Of a DNA stretch of 60,000 nucleotides, positions 44,672 through 54,445 are shown piece after piece. The stretch comes from Cryptomeria japonica (taxonomy: Eukaryota; Streptophyta; Pinopsida; Cupressales; Cupressaceae), in NCBI RefSeq assembly GCF_030272615.1, contig NC_081415.1, positions 194,649,195 through 194,709,194 of the forward strand, read 5' to 3'. The stretch's first letter is position 1, and every line of letters begins with the position of its first letter. The translations under genes were made by a program, and so were the position numbers. The notes under the pieces were generated by a model. That model did not search any database. It had not been told where the DNA came from and saw nothing but the letters and a program-made list of their open reading frames with translations.

Positions 44672-47514
44672 CTATGAGGAACTCCCTCCCTCGGAGCCGC
44701 CTCGCCTCGACGGAGTCTGAGCTGTAGATGGCCCTGCCCCTGGATCCCCCTGTCCCTCTGGTGGTGGTGGAGGCCCCATAACCCCACCGCTGGATGCCTG
44801 TCTCCTGCGGCTCCCTCCCGTAGCCGTCGCTGTGCGCGACGACCTCTGGAAGCTCCTAGCCCGCTGCTCCGCTGGCACGGCTGCATAATATAGATCCCTC
44901 CAGTAGGCGATCTCCTCTCCCGCTCGCAAAACATAGGCGTAGCCTGCCCCTGCATCCTCTGCTGCCCGCCTACCTGCCCTCAGAGCTGTCTCGGCCTCGG
45001 TATATCTCTGGATGGCCTGATCCCTCTCCCGCTCTGTGTCTCGGACCCTGATCCTGAGGTGGTTCCTCTCTCGAACCAAATCCTCAATCTCATCTGCCTG
45101 GCCCTGGCAGATCTCCCGCAACCTCACCACCTCATCCTCCTCGGAGTCTCCGCTCTCCGCCCCTGCCTGTGGCTCCCCCTCTACAGGTGCCTGTCCCTGT
45201 GCCTCTGCCTGCACCTGTCCCTGTGCCTGTATAGGTACCTGTGGCTGTACCTGTCTCTGTCCCTCTGGCTGTACCTGTCTCTGTCCCTCTCTAGGACCCT
45301 GTGCTGCTGGCACCTGTAGGGGCAGTCCACCCCGTCCTCTCACCACTGGAGCTGCTCTCTCCTGACCTCCCTCCCTCCGAGGTGCTACCCGTCTCTCTCC
45401 CACCACTCCCCTCCGCCTCCGCCGGCCCCTACCTGCATCCCCTCCTCCCTCATCATCATCTCCTCCACCCTCTCCATCCACTGGCTCTGCCGGATCTGTC
45501 AACCTCGGAAATGGATGCTCTGCCCAGTACGCAGAGTACTCTGCGTCCATCCCTGCATCATCTACCTCTGGCCACATGTCCCATGGCATCGGCATCATCT
45601 CTGCTAGCTGCATCACTGCCTGATCATAAGATAGCAGTGGGCCAAACTGCACCTGATCTCTAACAGTACGGGCATACATACCCGAGCCTCGGGGCATCCT
45701 CTGAATCCGGCCATACTGCCTACATACCCTATCCACCAGCTGTCTCTCTAATATATAGGGCGTCCGCCCAATCAGGTACCTGCTCCGGAAGGTGTAGGGT
45801 AGCTCCAGTGCATCATCACCCCACTCCTCGCACCCCAGGTACGGCCTCCAGATCACCATATCAATGTCATCAATGACTCTCCTCCAGTGCTCCAATCTCC
45901 CAATCCGAGGCTGGGATGTGATCATGGCATACAAATGAACAAAACTCTGTCCCTGTCCTCTGCCTCTGAAATGAATCGGCCTCGTCACTGGAAGGTGCTC
46001 ATAGGCCCACACCTGCAAGAGAGTCACACCGCAGCCCAGCCCCACTGATCCGTGGTATACAAACTGATGCAGCTCATAGTACAAATGTGCTAGGACACAT
46101 GGCCCCCATGCATACCTAGTGTGCTCTGCCATCAGCGTCTCCAAGGCCCCTCCCCAGCCCACTGCCAATCCTCGTGTGGCCCTGTCTGGACACAGGTATC
46201 CACTGATAACTCCCCCAATAACTGCCGGCAATGCCAATCCTGTGGCAGTCATGGTGTCCCAGGCTACATGCCCTGCTCTCATCTCCAACTCAGGATCCTG
46301 AAAAACCCGTCTCAAGGCCTCCCTGTCACCGTCACGGTCGTAGGGGATCAACTCTCCATCAATGGGGATATGCAGTATCCTGTAGACATCCTCTAGTGTC
46401 ACTGTCATCTCACCCATCGGCAGGTGAAACGTGCATGTCTCTGAGTGCCATCTCTCGGCCAATGCAGTCAGCAACCCCATGTTTGCCCGAAACTCAGGCA
46501 CATAGAGCATATATGTGAGACCCATCTCCTCAATGGAAATCATGTCCTGGATGGACAACTCTGGACGCAGTCTCTGAGTCGATGGGAATCTCTCCCGTGA
46601 CTCCAACATCGGCAAATACTCCTGCAGTCAAGCAAATCAATCTTGTCAGTTATCGTGGCATTCACTGTTTATCACAAAATGCTACTCGCTACCCAAATGC
46701 ATATGGCTATCTACCCTAGTGACACTCACTGTTCATCACAAAGTGTTGCTATTTATCCTAGTAGTGCTCACTGTTCATCACAAAGTACTACGTGTGTGAC
46801 ATTCCCTGTTCATCACAAAGTGTCACTCACATTCGCACTCCCTGTTCATCACAAAGTGCTGCTTATCCTGGTGCTCCCTGTTCATCACAAAGTGCCTTGA
46901 TCTATCCTAGTATTCCTAGAGGACCTGCTTGAGTGTATCCTCTCAGCAGCTTATCCAATCGACAGCGTATGTTCATCACAGAACTGCCGATTTGACCTAA
47001 AGGACTAAAAACCATGCATTTAAACACATAAACGCACTTTTTCAACACACACGCGCTTTTAACTCATAAACGCGCTTATAGACTGCACAAACGCGCCTCT
47101 GCAACACAGACGCGCTTTCTAAACACAAACGTGCCTATGCCAGACATAAACGCGACCAGGGATCACAGACGTCCCTGCATGACATAAACGCTGTTCAAAA
47201 GCACAGACGCTACTACATTTCACAAACGCGTCCGCATTCAACACAAACGCGGTTCCAGTCACAGACGCGCCTGGACCCGACACAGACGCGCCTGTTGGAC
47301 ACAGACGCGCCTGGCGCTGACACAGACGCGGTTGCGCGTTTTTGCACTTTTAAACTACCCTATTTCTAGCGCATTTATTGCTCCTAAACATGCATTAATG
47401 ACAAAACTTGAAATGCGTGAAAGTACGAGGAGGTTTTCGGGTACTTACCGGCTCTCCTGCATCGGCTGGTCGCTGGAATCGGCGGACACGATCGAATCTA
47501 TGAACGAATGCCAT
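44672..47514 (-). CDS. Plant mobile domain (PMD) protein, antisense passenger of Tat element 1
   Basis: Two-exon model: exon 1 47514-47449 (22 codons, MAFVHRFDRVRRFQRP...), donor CCG/GTAAGT, intron 47448-46622, acceptor CTGCAG/GAG, exon 2 46621-44672, giving about 671 residues. Residues ~40-340 are PMD-like (aminotransferase-like, MAIN/MAIL type): MLYVPEFRANMGLL, LAERWHSETCTFHLPMGEMTVTLEDVYRILHIPIDGE, GLAVGWGGALETL, VYHGSVGLGCGVTLLQVWAYEHLP. After that come an Arg/Gly stretch, a Gln/Pro/Val repeat (about 440-495), a coiled coil (VVRLREICQGQADEIEDLV onward) and a Gly/Ser tail. GC content is far above the rest of the window. Exon 1 is supported by the element 2 copy, whose MAFVHRFDRVR, donor and acceptor align in the same phase. 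PMD genes riding in gypsy elements are known; the function within the element is unknown. Open throughout. Confidence 0.8.
46622..47448 (-). other. Intron of the PMD gene with two repeat arrays
   Basis: 827 bp with GTAAGT...CTTGACTGCAG borders. It contains six stem-loop units TTGTGATGAACAGNG (46660-46900), a degenerate one near 46970, and about 20 copies of a CGCGTCTGTGTC-like unit in the minus-strand sense (47030-47335). Splicing is inferred from borders, reading phase and the paralogue. Confidence 0.65.
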
Positions 47515-47845
47515 CGCTGCTGACTGCTGCTGCTCTTTTCTCGCTCTGCACTGTGCTCTTCTATGGGTGTGGATGACAATGAGGATGTCTTTTGCCCGTG
47601 GTTTATCTTATAGCCTACCCTAGCCCTCGCCCTCATTTTCCCGAGTCAGTATTCTTCATCCCGTGATTTTGTCACTTTATCCAATCAGTCCATTCTTTCC
47701 CATCTTTCTTATCGCGAGATTGTCTGCAATCTTTCCAGACTTTTTCATCCAATCTCTCGAGGGGGCATATCATTCCCATCCTGGGGCAACTCTGTATCAG
47801 TTCATCTTATCTTCTTTGAAACAACGCGACAAGCCGCATTGTCTC
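47515..47845. promoter_or_regulatory. Probable promoter/5' region of the antisense PMD gene
   Basis: 331 bp between the PMD start and the polypurine tract. It includes a GCTGCTGCT run (minus strand AGCAGCAGCAG at 47525-47535) just upstream of the ATG and no other gene. It is conserved in element 2 (16330-16642). The 3' LTR lies behind it and could also drive antisense transcription. Confidence 0.4.
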
Positions 47846-47859
47846 AAAGAGGGGCAAAA
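47846..47859 (+). promoter_or_regulatory. Polypurine tract of Tat element 1
   Basis: AAAGAGGGGCAAAA directly before the 3' LTR, the priming site for plus-strand DNA. Confidence 0.88.
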
Positions 47860-48638
47860 TGTAGACACCTAAAATTGTCATGTCTAATTAAATAAATATT
47901 TTATTTATTTAATTACTTTAGCTTAATTCTTCTATTAATTAAATAAATCTTTATTTATTTAATTAATTCATTTATCCTCTTCTAGCCTTATTTCTCATTT
48001 AAATAAATACATTTATTTATTTAAATTATCCCTTTCCTAAATTAAATAAATATTTTATTTATTTAATTACCCTACTTCTTCTATTAATTAAATAAATCTT
48101 TATTTATTTAATTAATTCATTAACCTTTTCTACACATGACACATGTCATTCATCTCTTATTTCCTACACTACCTACCCCTTTCATTATTTTGGTATTTCT
48201 TATACCTACCCTCTAATCCTAGCCGACCTCTCTTTTTACACCTCTCAATCTTAACCCTCCATTTTCTATTGTGTCTTCTATTTAAGGAGATGCTTTCTTC
48301 ATTACCAAAGACCCTAATGACTGATTTTGGAGGACTTGGCTACACTACGATCCTACTTGCAACCACATTCCGTTCTTTGTTGAGCTCTTGTGCATACAAA
48401 AATCTGAGAGCAAGCATATCAAACAAGATCAATGGAGATAGGAAGAATGGAGATCAAAAACCCTAGTGGACATGTGATGGTATAATCTTTGTGATTTATT
48501 GAGTTATTTTGCATTGTCTTAGGTTATCTTCATATGTTATGGTGGATCTTTGTTCATTGTTAGGCTAGGGTTTGGTGGTTGAATCCATTTTAGTCTTTCA
48601 ATATTGTTGTTTATTGCTATCCATTTTCACCATATACA
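47860..48638 (+). repeat. 3' LTR of Tat element 1
   Basis: 779 bp, read as identical to 32373-33151. Followed by the ATTAA duplication. Confidence 0.96.
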
Positions 48639-48660
48639 ATTAACACTTTATAAAATGTAG

Positions 48661-49050
48661 GTCATGTGTATGCAGTTTTTGCAAAAGAGAACAATGAAGA
48701 AGGAACATATTACTATTTGTGTCATTGTGTTGAGCCTAAAAGAAAATTGACAACCGCAATCATTGACGGAGAGGGTATTGAGTACCCAATAGGGTCTGTT
48801 GTCGTGACAGGAACATGGCTTCGGAGATACCCTATCAAGAATTATGATGTTTGGTTGTTCGAGGACTTTGAAACACACAGACATATTCTTCATTTCTCTA
48901 ACCTTGTTGTTGCAACAAATATTCATTTGATGAAGTATCGTGGTAGACCTCATAACAAAATTTGATGGAAAGTTCATGAATCTGACCACGAGGCAATACT
49001 TGACACAATATGGGTTAGAGCCAATCTTGAAGGCTCACTTGATTGATTCT
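48661..49050 (+). pseudogene. Last exon of the element B transposase gene
   Basis: After an AATGTAG acceptor the frame reads GHVYAVFAKENNEEGTYYYL, IDGEGIEYPIGSVVVTGTWLRRYPIK, WLFEDFETHRHILHFSNLVVATNIHLMKYRGRPHNK, a TGA, then WKVHESDHEAILDTI. The paralogous segment of element A is at 9988-10296. The Tat element 1 insertion separates it from the catalytic exon by 16.3 kb. I do not recognise the domain; conservation between A and B shows it was coding. Confidence 0.65.
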
Positions 49051-49639
49051 ATGGTTCAGAGTAGAATGATTTTGAGAATTTTGTATAAATTATCGACGAA
49101 TTGTTCTATATTCATTTTTTGTATATATAAATGCCCATGAACTGATTTTTACATGTTTAGGGGCATAATTTTGTATATTTAAGTGGCAATGAGCTGATTT
49201 GTACATATGTACATGCCAGATTTTGTATATTAAAATGGTGATGAGCTGAATCGCACATATTGTAATGCTAAATTTTGTATAAAAGCCCATGAGATGATTT
49301 ATATATTAAAATGGTGATGAGCTGAATCACACATATTGTAATGCCAAATTTTGTATAAAATCCCATGAGATGATTTGTAAGACAATTTTTTGTATAATCA
49401 AATAGCCAAGAGCTGATTTGACCATATTTAGAGGCAAATTTTTGAATAATATGTGACAATGTTTTGTGACTATTTTGTGTGTCAATGTTTTGTGACTATG
49501 TTTTGAGTATATGTGATGTGTCCCTGGTCAATCATGAACATTCTTGATTCTTGTATAATCATGGATAATTATTTGAGTCATTATCAGGTCATAGGGGTCA
49601 TAGATTGAGACTAGATACAATTTGAGCAAAAATTGTCAT
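49051..49639. repeat. Short tandem repeats GATGAGCTGATTTGTACATAT
   Basis: Irregular units of about 50-70 bp with TTTTGTATA, CCCATGAGATGATTTG and GGTGATGAGCTGAAT. They lie 3' of the transposase tail. Minus ORFs across them follow the repeat and are not genes. Confidence 0.7.
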
Positions 49640-50935
49640 TGTTGTCAAAAAAATTGTCAAAAAATTGTCAAGCAACTTCTACATTGCGTTGGTAGGGTAT
49701 GACTCTCGATGTTCTGGGGCTTTGGGATGCATGATAGGGGCATGCCTAGCATAAACCTACCCACCCAGACGCGCTCACGATGTTGGTTTGTGCATATGAC
49801 TAACCAAATCAATTCTAGCCAATCTTGCAACTTTTCCTTGCAAGCAACTAACGGTTTTTGGAGTAGGCAAAAAAATTCTAGTAATTGAAAATGACTCCGA
49901 GTTGTCAAAAAATGAGATACGCCATTGTAGAGGAGCCTCATACAACTTGAAAAGATCAAATAGATCGATCGTATGTGTCCTAGATTGGAAGAAACAATCC
50001 GTCAAATTTTGACAATTTTTTGGACTCAGGGCACTTGAGAGATCGCACCAGTACGGTATGACTCTCGACGTTCTGGTGCTTTGGGATGCATGATAGGGGC
50101 ATGCCTAGCATAAACCTACCCACCCAGATGTGCTTGCGACATTGGTTTGTGCATATGACAAACCGAATCAATTCTAGCCAATCTTGCAACTTTTCCTTGC
50201 AAGCAACTTACGGTTTTTGGAGCAGGCGAAAAAATGCTGCTAATTGAAAATGACTCCAAGTTATCAAAAACCAAGATAGGCCATTATAGAGGAGCCTCAT
50301 GTGACCCCATGGGATCAAACAGATTGACCGTATGTGTCCTGGATTGGAAGAAACAGTCCGTCAAATTTTGACAATTTGTTGGACTCAGGGCACTTGAGAG
50401 ATCGCATTGGTATGGTATGACTCTCGACGTTCTGGTACTTTGGGATGCACAATAGGGGCATGCCTAGCATAAAAATACCCACCCAGACGTGCTCGTGATG
50501 TCAGTTTGTGCATGCGACGAATCAAATCAATTCTAGCCAATCTTACAACTTTTCCTTGCAAGCAACTGACAATTTTTGGAGCAGGCGAAAAAATGCTACT
50601 AATTGAAAATGGCTCCGAGTCGTCAAAAACTGAGATAGGCCATTGTAGAGGAGCCTCATGCAACCCCACAAGATCAAACAGATTGATCGTATGTGTCCTG
50701 GATTGGAAGAAATAGTCCATCAAATTTTGACAATTTTTTGGATTCAAGGCACTTGAGAGATCGCACCGGTACGGTATGACTCTCTATGTTCTGGTGCTTT
50801 GGGAATTGAGATGCATGACAGGGGCATGCCTAGTGTAAACCTACCCGTCTGGGTGTGCTTGTGATGTCGGTTTGTGCACACGATGAACAAAATTTGACCA
50901 TTGCGAGCGTGAGGGTGCTCTCGCACCAAACACAT
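49640..50935 (+). repeat. ~358-bp tandem repeat array of element B
   Basis: Units start at about 50000, 50359 and 50716 (GTCAAATTTTGACAATTTTT), preceded by a partial unit from about 49640; the last is truncated. Common words are CTCAGGGCACTTGAGAGATCGCA, GGTATGACTCTCGACGTTCTGG, GGGGCATGCCTAGCATAAA and CTTTTCCTTGCAAGCAACT. They align in outline with the ~360-bp units of element A at the same position between the two genes. Confidence 0.9.
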
Positions 50936-51280
50936 TGTTGTTTATATTCATTTTGTCAATTTTTGTTGTTTATATTCATATTGTTAATTACATATGCAAA
51001 TATTCATTTAAATTTATAAAAGGGCAGCCACCAAATACAACAAATACACAATAATGAACTGAATACAAGGAGTTTTGTAGGGTTAATTCAATATTTTAGA
51101 AATTTTATCAAATCATATTCCACGATTGCAATGTTTTATATCATATATTTTTGTTGTTTATATTCATATTGTTGATTACATATGCAAATATTCATTTAAA
51201 TTTATAAAAGGACAACCACAAAATACAACGAATACAAAATAATGAACTCATTACACATTTATTGGATCGAATATCGATAT
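50936..51280. repeat. Direct repeat with TTGTTGTTTATATTCATATTG
   Basis: A block of about 105 bp at 50965-51070 is repeated at 51150-51255 (ATATGCAAATATTCATTTAAA). 51280-51396 is AT-rich without a gene. Confidence 0.75.
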
Positions 51281-51396
51281 TTATATATATAAAAAAGGCA
51301 TGTCTACTGAGTCAATACAAGTATTACAAAAATGTGGCATATGCCATGTCCAAATCGATATACAATAAAAATGTAGAATATATCTACATGTATTGG

Positions 51397-54052
51397 TCAT
51401 TCTATGGCCAAAACTAACACTATATGATTGTAAACTTGTGGTGGATCATCAAAATCAAGCCTCTTCGGTGCAATACACGGCTCTGTAGATGGCTGCAAAA
51501 CCACAATTCAAAAGCCAAGTTAGAATTCTTTTGTAGAAAATAGTTCACAATTAACAACATAACTATGCATTTAAATTTAATTCCTTTGCAATTGAAATGT
51601 AGATTACCTCATCGGTTGATCCAAGAGCTAATGTCTTCGTTCTCCTCTCCTTGTCACTCTTAGGAGTTTTCTTGAAGAGATACTTAAATGGATCCACATT
51701 ATGGCCGTACTGCGAAGGAATCTATTGTAGATTAAATGTACAATTAATACAATGTACTAACATAAATATATCAAAAACACTTAAAAGCTATAATATAGAG
51801 AACAATGACGTACCTGTTCCTGAGATGCTTCTCCAATGGACTGAGGATGGCTCACCATCGATGTAGAAACTATCGCTATTACCTATACAAAAAATGTACA
51901 AAGATTAAATACAATTAATATAATGATAAGTGTTGAAGGTTAAAAAAATTAATTTTACATATCAAACAAAAGTGTACTAGATCCTGATATGCTTCTCTAG
52001 TGCAAGGAGGAGGGTTCGCCATTGACTAAATAGGTATGGATATTTCCTATATGAAAAAATTATAAGATTATAATATATCACAAGTTCACATGTACACGTG
52101 CATATAATCATGAAATCAAGAAAATAAAGTAGAGATACATACCTCCACCCTCTCTTGATCTGCAGGCGAATCAAATGCATTCAACATATCCACAAAGCTC
52201 AATGGCTGCTGTACATGTAAAATAGACAAAAAACACTAATCAATCTACAAACCCTAACTAATACTTGATTTCAACATTTTCAAACAATTGTACAACTAAA
52301 AATGTGTTCAATTACCTTCTTCACATGTTTTGGCGTCTTTGAGGAATTCTTTTTATAAGGACGAGCCCTAAACGCAGAATGGGTACCCTAAAAAAAAAAA
52401 TTAACATGAGATATTAGTACAGATAATAAATTAAACATAATTTTAAAAATATAAAATGAAATGACTTTCATATTCCATCAAAACAATACATAAAAGGAGT
52501 TGTACAAAATATGATACTGTATAGACTTGTAGGCCAAAATTGATCGCTGAGAGCGTGATGTCATTAATCTAGGACATTTCGTCCCCTGTCAACACCTACA
52601 AACCAAAAATTGGACCAAGCATTAAAGATAGTTAGTATATCTTGTATTTTTTTGAATTCAAAGTGTACTATTCTATTTTAACATGTTACAAAATTTATAC
52701 CTCAGGCATCGAAGTTGCAGCTATAGTAACTAGGGGAGGTGTATGGGATACCGCTGCTGCATCCTGAAATGCATATTATTTGTCTCAATTTAAATCGATG
52801 TATAAATGAAAATTCATTTATGTAATTACAAATTTAAAGTGATTGATAAATAAAATGTTATAAATTCAAATCAACACACTTGTGTCTGTGGCTCATGGGC
52901 AAACACCATGTCCATCAACTCTTCTGTTAGCGTGACATCCTCAACCGTGTGAGCCTGACATCTACAACCGCAAATCATGCATAGATGATATGAGTATCCA
53001 TCTGCACCGGCTACATCATCTATCCCCGAGCATATCCCCGAGCAACTGACACACATATGCTTGATGGGCTCTTTGTTGCCATCTAACGGCTCATCATCTA
53101 ATACAATAGGGTGTGCTAATGATGTCCCATGCTGGATGATGGCACCAGTCAATGTTGTGGCCACCTGAAGAGTCTGTAGCTCCATCGACTCTTTCATCTC
53201 TAATGGGATAGCCTGATGCACCTTGGGTTTGGGTGCTAGGGGGCGGTGACTCTCTGCAGCTAATTGCCTATGGGCTCCAGTTCTATCTTGGGCAGAGCCA
53301 CCACCTCTACCATGAAACTCTCTCATGTCAAAATAGTTTGGCTGCACATTGAGTACAAACTCACAATATATTTTTCTCAAAAAATATAATGGCACCTCAC
53401 ACTTATTACAAGGTGGATCATCAAAGACCATCCACCACCTCTGCCAAAAAAGATTCTTCATCTACACATTGGTACACCAATGTATGGGAAACCTCTTTGC
53501 ATTAAGAGGTAATGACTGACCAGTTTTGGGATCAACAAAAATGGCACATATTTGTTGTTTAGAAATATTTTTGTTTTTTACTCCATCGTATGATAGCCCA
53601 TTGGCATAGAATTGACGACACCTATCCCTAAAGCTTCCCCATTGGGTAATTTCTGTGGAAACAACTATGGCACCACTAGCTAATGTTTCTAGGCTAGTGG
53701 CAAGGGAATGATGATGGTCAAGTTCAGAAGTTTTCAATTTTACAATCAGTCTATTGATTTTAGACATATTCTGTCCTAATTGATTAATTAATTCTTCCTG
53801 TTTTTCGGCTGTGCGGTCAAAAGGAGGAATTGGGGGTTGTTCTTGTGTGTTTTTAGGAGGTGCATTTGGTTGTTCTTGTGGGTTTTCAGGAGGTTCATTT
53901 GGTTGTTCATGTTCTGGATTAGAAGAATCTGGTTTTTGAAACAAAAAATGAAAAAACCTAATCAAAATTAATGAAAATAAATTCAAAATATAAAACAAAT
54001 TGCATAAACCAGAAAAAAAGACAAAAATAAACAAAAACTAACCTTGATCCAT
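51397..54052 (-). pseudogene. Accessory gene of element B, at least nine exons, unknown function
   Basis: Minus strand. Exon 1 is tiny (MDQ, 54052-54043, donor GTTAGT). Exon 2 begins DSSNPEHEQPNEPPENP and runs in frame to about 52865 with one TAG (after HWCTNV). It has a Pro/Gln-rich N-terminus, a helical segment (INQLGQNMSKINRLI), the conserved core RWWMVFDDPP and YFLRKIYCEFVL, and a Cys-rich tail CVSCSGICSGI / CMICGCRCQAH. Later exons with good GT/AG borders include DAAAVSHTPPLVTIAATSMPE, TLSAINFGLQ (with TAG upstream), FRARPYKKNSSKTPKHVKK, QPLSFVDMLNAFDSPADQ, HNVDPFKYLFKKTPKSDKERRT and terminal KRLDFDDPP. The last matches KRIDFDDP of element A. It faces the transposase across the tandem repeats. 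Function unknown. Confidence 0.6.
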
Positions 54053-54059
54053 AGCCTGG

Positions 54060-54425
54060 AGGACAAATCTAGACCCCGTTCGTGGTTTAGGAGAGGTAAT
54101 GGGGAAAAAACGAAGTTAAAAACGCGATTCACGTGTAAATGAGACCCAGTTATTTTTAAAAAAAAATTTAACCAGGCATCGTGTACACGTTTTTATTTGG
54201 ATTATTAGCACGTACATGCTCATTTTCCTATGAGCAGTGCATATGTGCTAATTTTCCTAGGCATAGCGCGTACGCGCTCATTTTCCTAAAAGAAGTGGGT
54301 ACGCGCTACCTTTTCTAGGCTCGGGAAGAACAGACCTAAGCACGTATGCGAGAATTTCAAATTTTAAAACCGCGTATGCGCTGCTTGTCTTTCCAAGTTA
54401 TTTTTGGGCGGTCTCCACTTTTCTA
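54060..54425. repeat. Right subterminal palindromes of element B
   Basis: Units of the type AGCGCGTACGCGCTCATTTTCCTA recur at about 54170, 54210, 54234, 54263, 54295, 54337 and 54370 with variation (AGCACGTACATGCTCATTTTC). The left end has the related AGCGTGTACACGCTTGTTTC at 6146. The position suggests transposase-binding sites. The interval is also the promoter side of the accessory gene. Confidence 0.65.
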
Positions 54426-54445
54426 ACCATCTTTGTGCACATGCC
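54426..54445 (-). repeat. Right terminal inverted repeat of element B
   Basis: The reverse complement is GGCATGTGCACAAAGATGGT, 18 of 20 identical to the left end. Neighbouring bases give no target duplication. Confidence 0.7.

Larger units (their letters stand above)
32373..48638 (+). mobile_element. Tat-lineage Ty3/gypsy element 1, full length, with antisense PMD gene
   Basis: A 16,266-bp element bounded by ATTAA on both sides (32368-32372 and 48639-48643). It has 779-bp LTRs with no difference that I can find, an intact primer-binding site and polypurine tract, and one 2492-codon gag-pol ORF. Dual RNase H, lack of a gag/pol frameshift, a long leader and an antisense gene between pol and the 3' LTR are features known in the Tat clade (Ogre, Retand, Grande). 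Identical LTRs mean a very recent insertion. It sits in the presumed last intron of the element B transposase. Confidence 0.97.
5528..54445 (+). mobile_element. Element B: large two-gene DNA transposon containing nested insertions
   Basis: The outer limits are inverted repeats matching at 18 of 20 positions (5528-5547 and 54426-54445). These resemble the termini of element A (GGTATGTGCAGG...). Subtracting element A with its 6-bp duplication and the 16.3-kb Tat element with its 5-bp duplication leaves about 12.5 kb. In order it contains subterminal GTACAC palindromes, triplicated (TC)n leader modules, a + strand DDE transposase gene, short tandem repeats, ~358-bp tandem repeats, a convergent accessory gene, and right subterminal GTACGCGC palindromes. 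I see no target duplication at its own ends, so the exact outer bases could be off by a few. The family is unnamed to my knowledge. Both genes have stops, so this copy is dead. Confidence 0.7.

Noticed and set aside
45036-45663. Plus-strand ORFs opposite the PMD gene
   Set aside because: Cys/Pro/Leu-rich shadows of the GC-rich repeat coding on the minus strand; not open in the element 2 copy.
47445-47636. 63-residue ORF MRARARVGYKINHGQ as PMD exon 1
   Set aside because: Joining its frame to the acceptor at 46621 does not give the PMD frame. The shorter overlapping frame MAFVHRFDRVRR ends at the same donor in the right phase and is matched in element 2.
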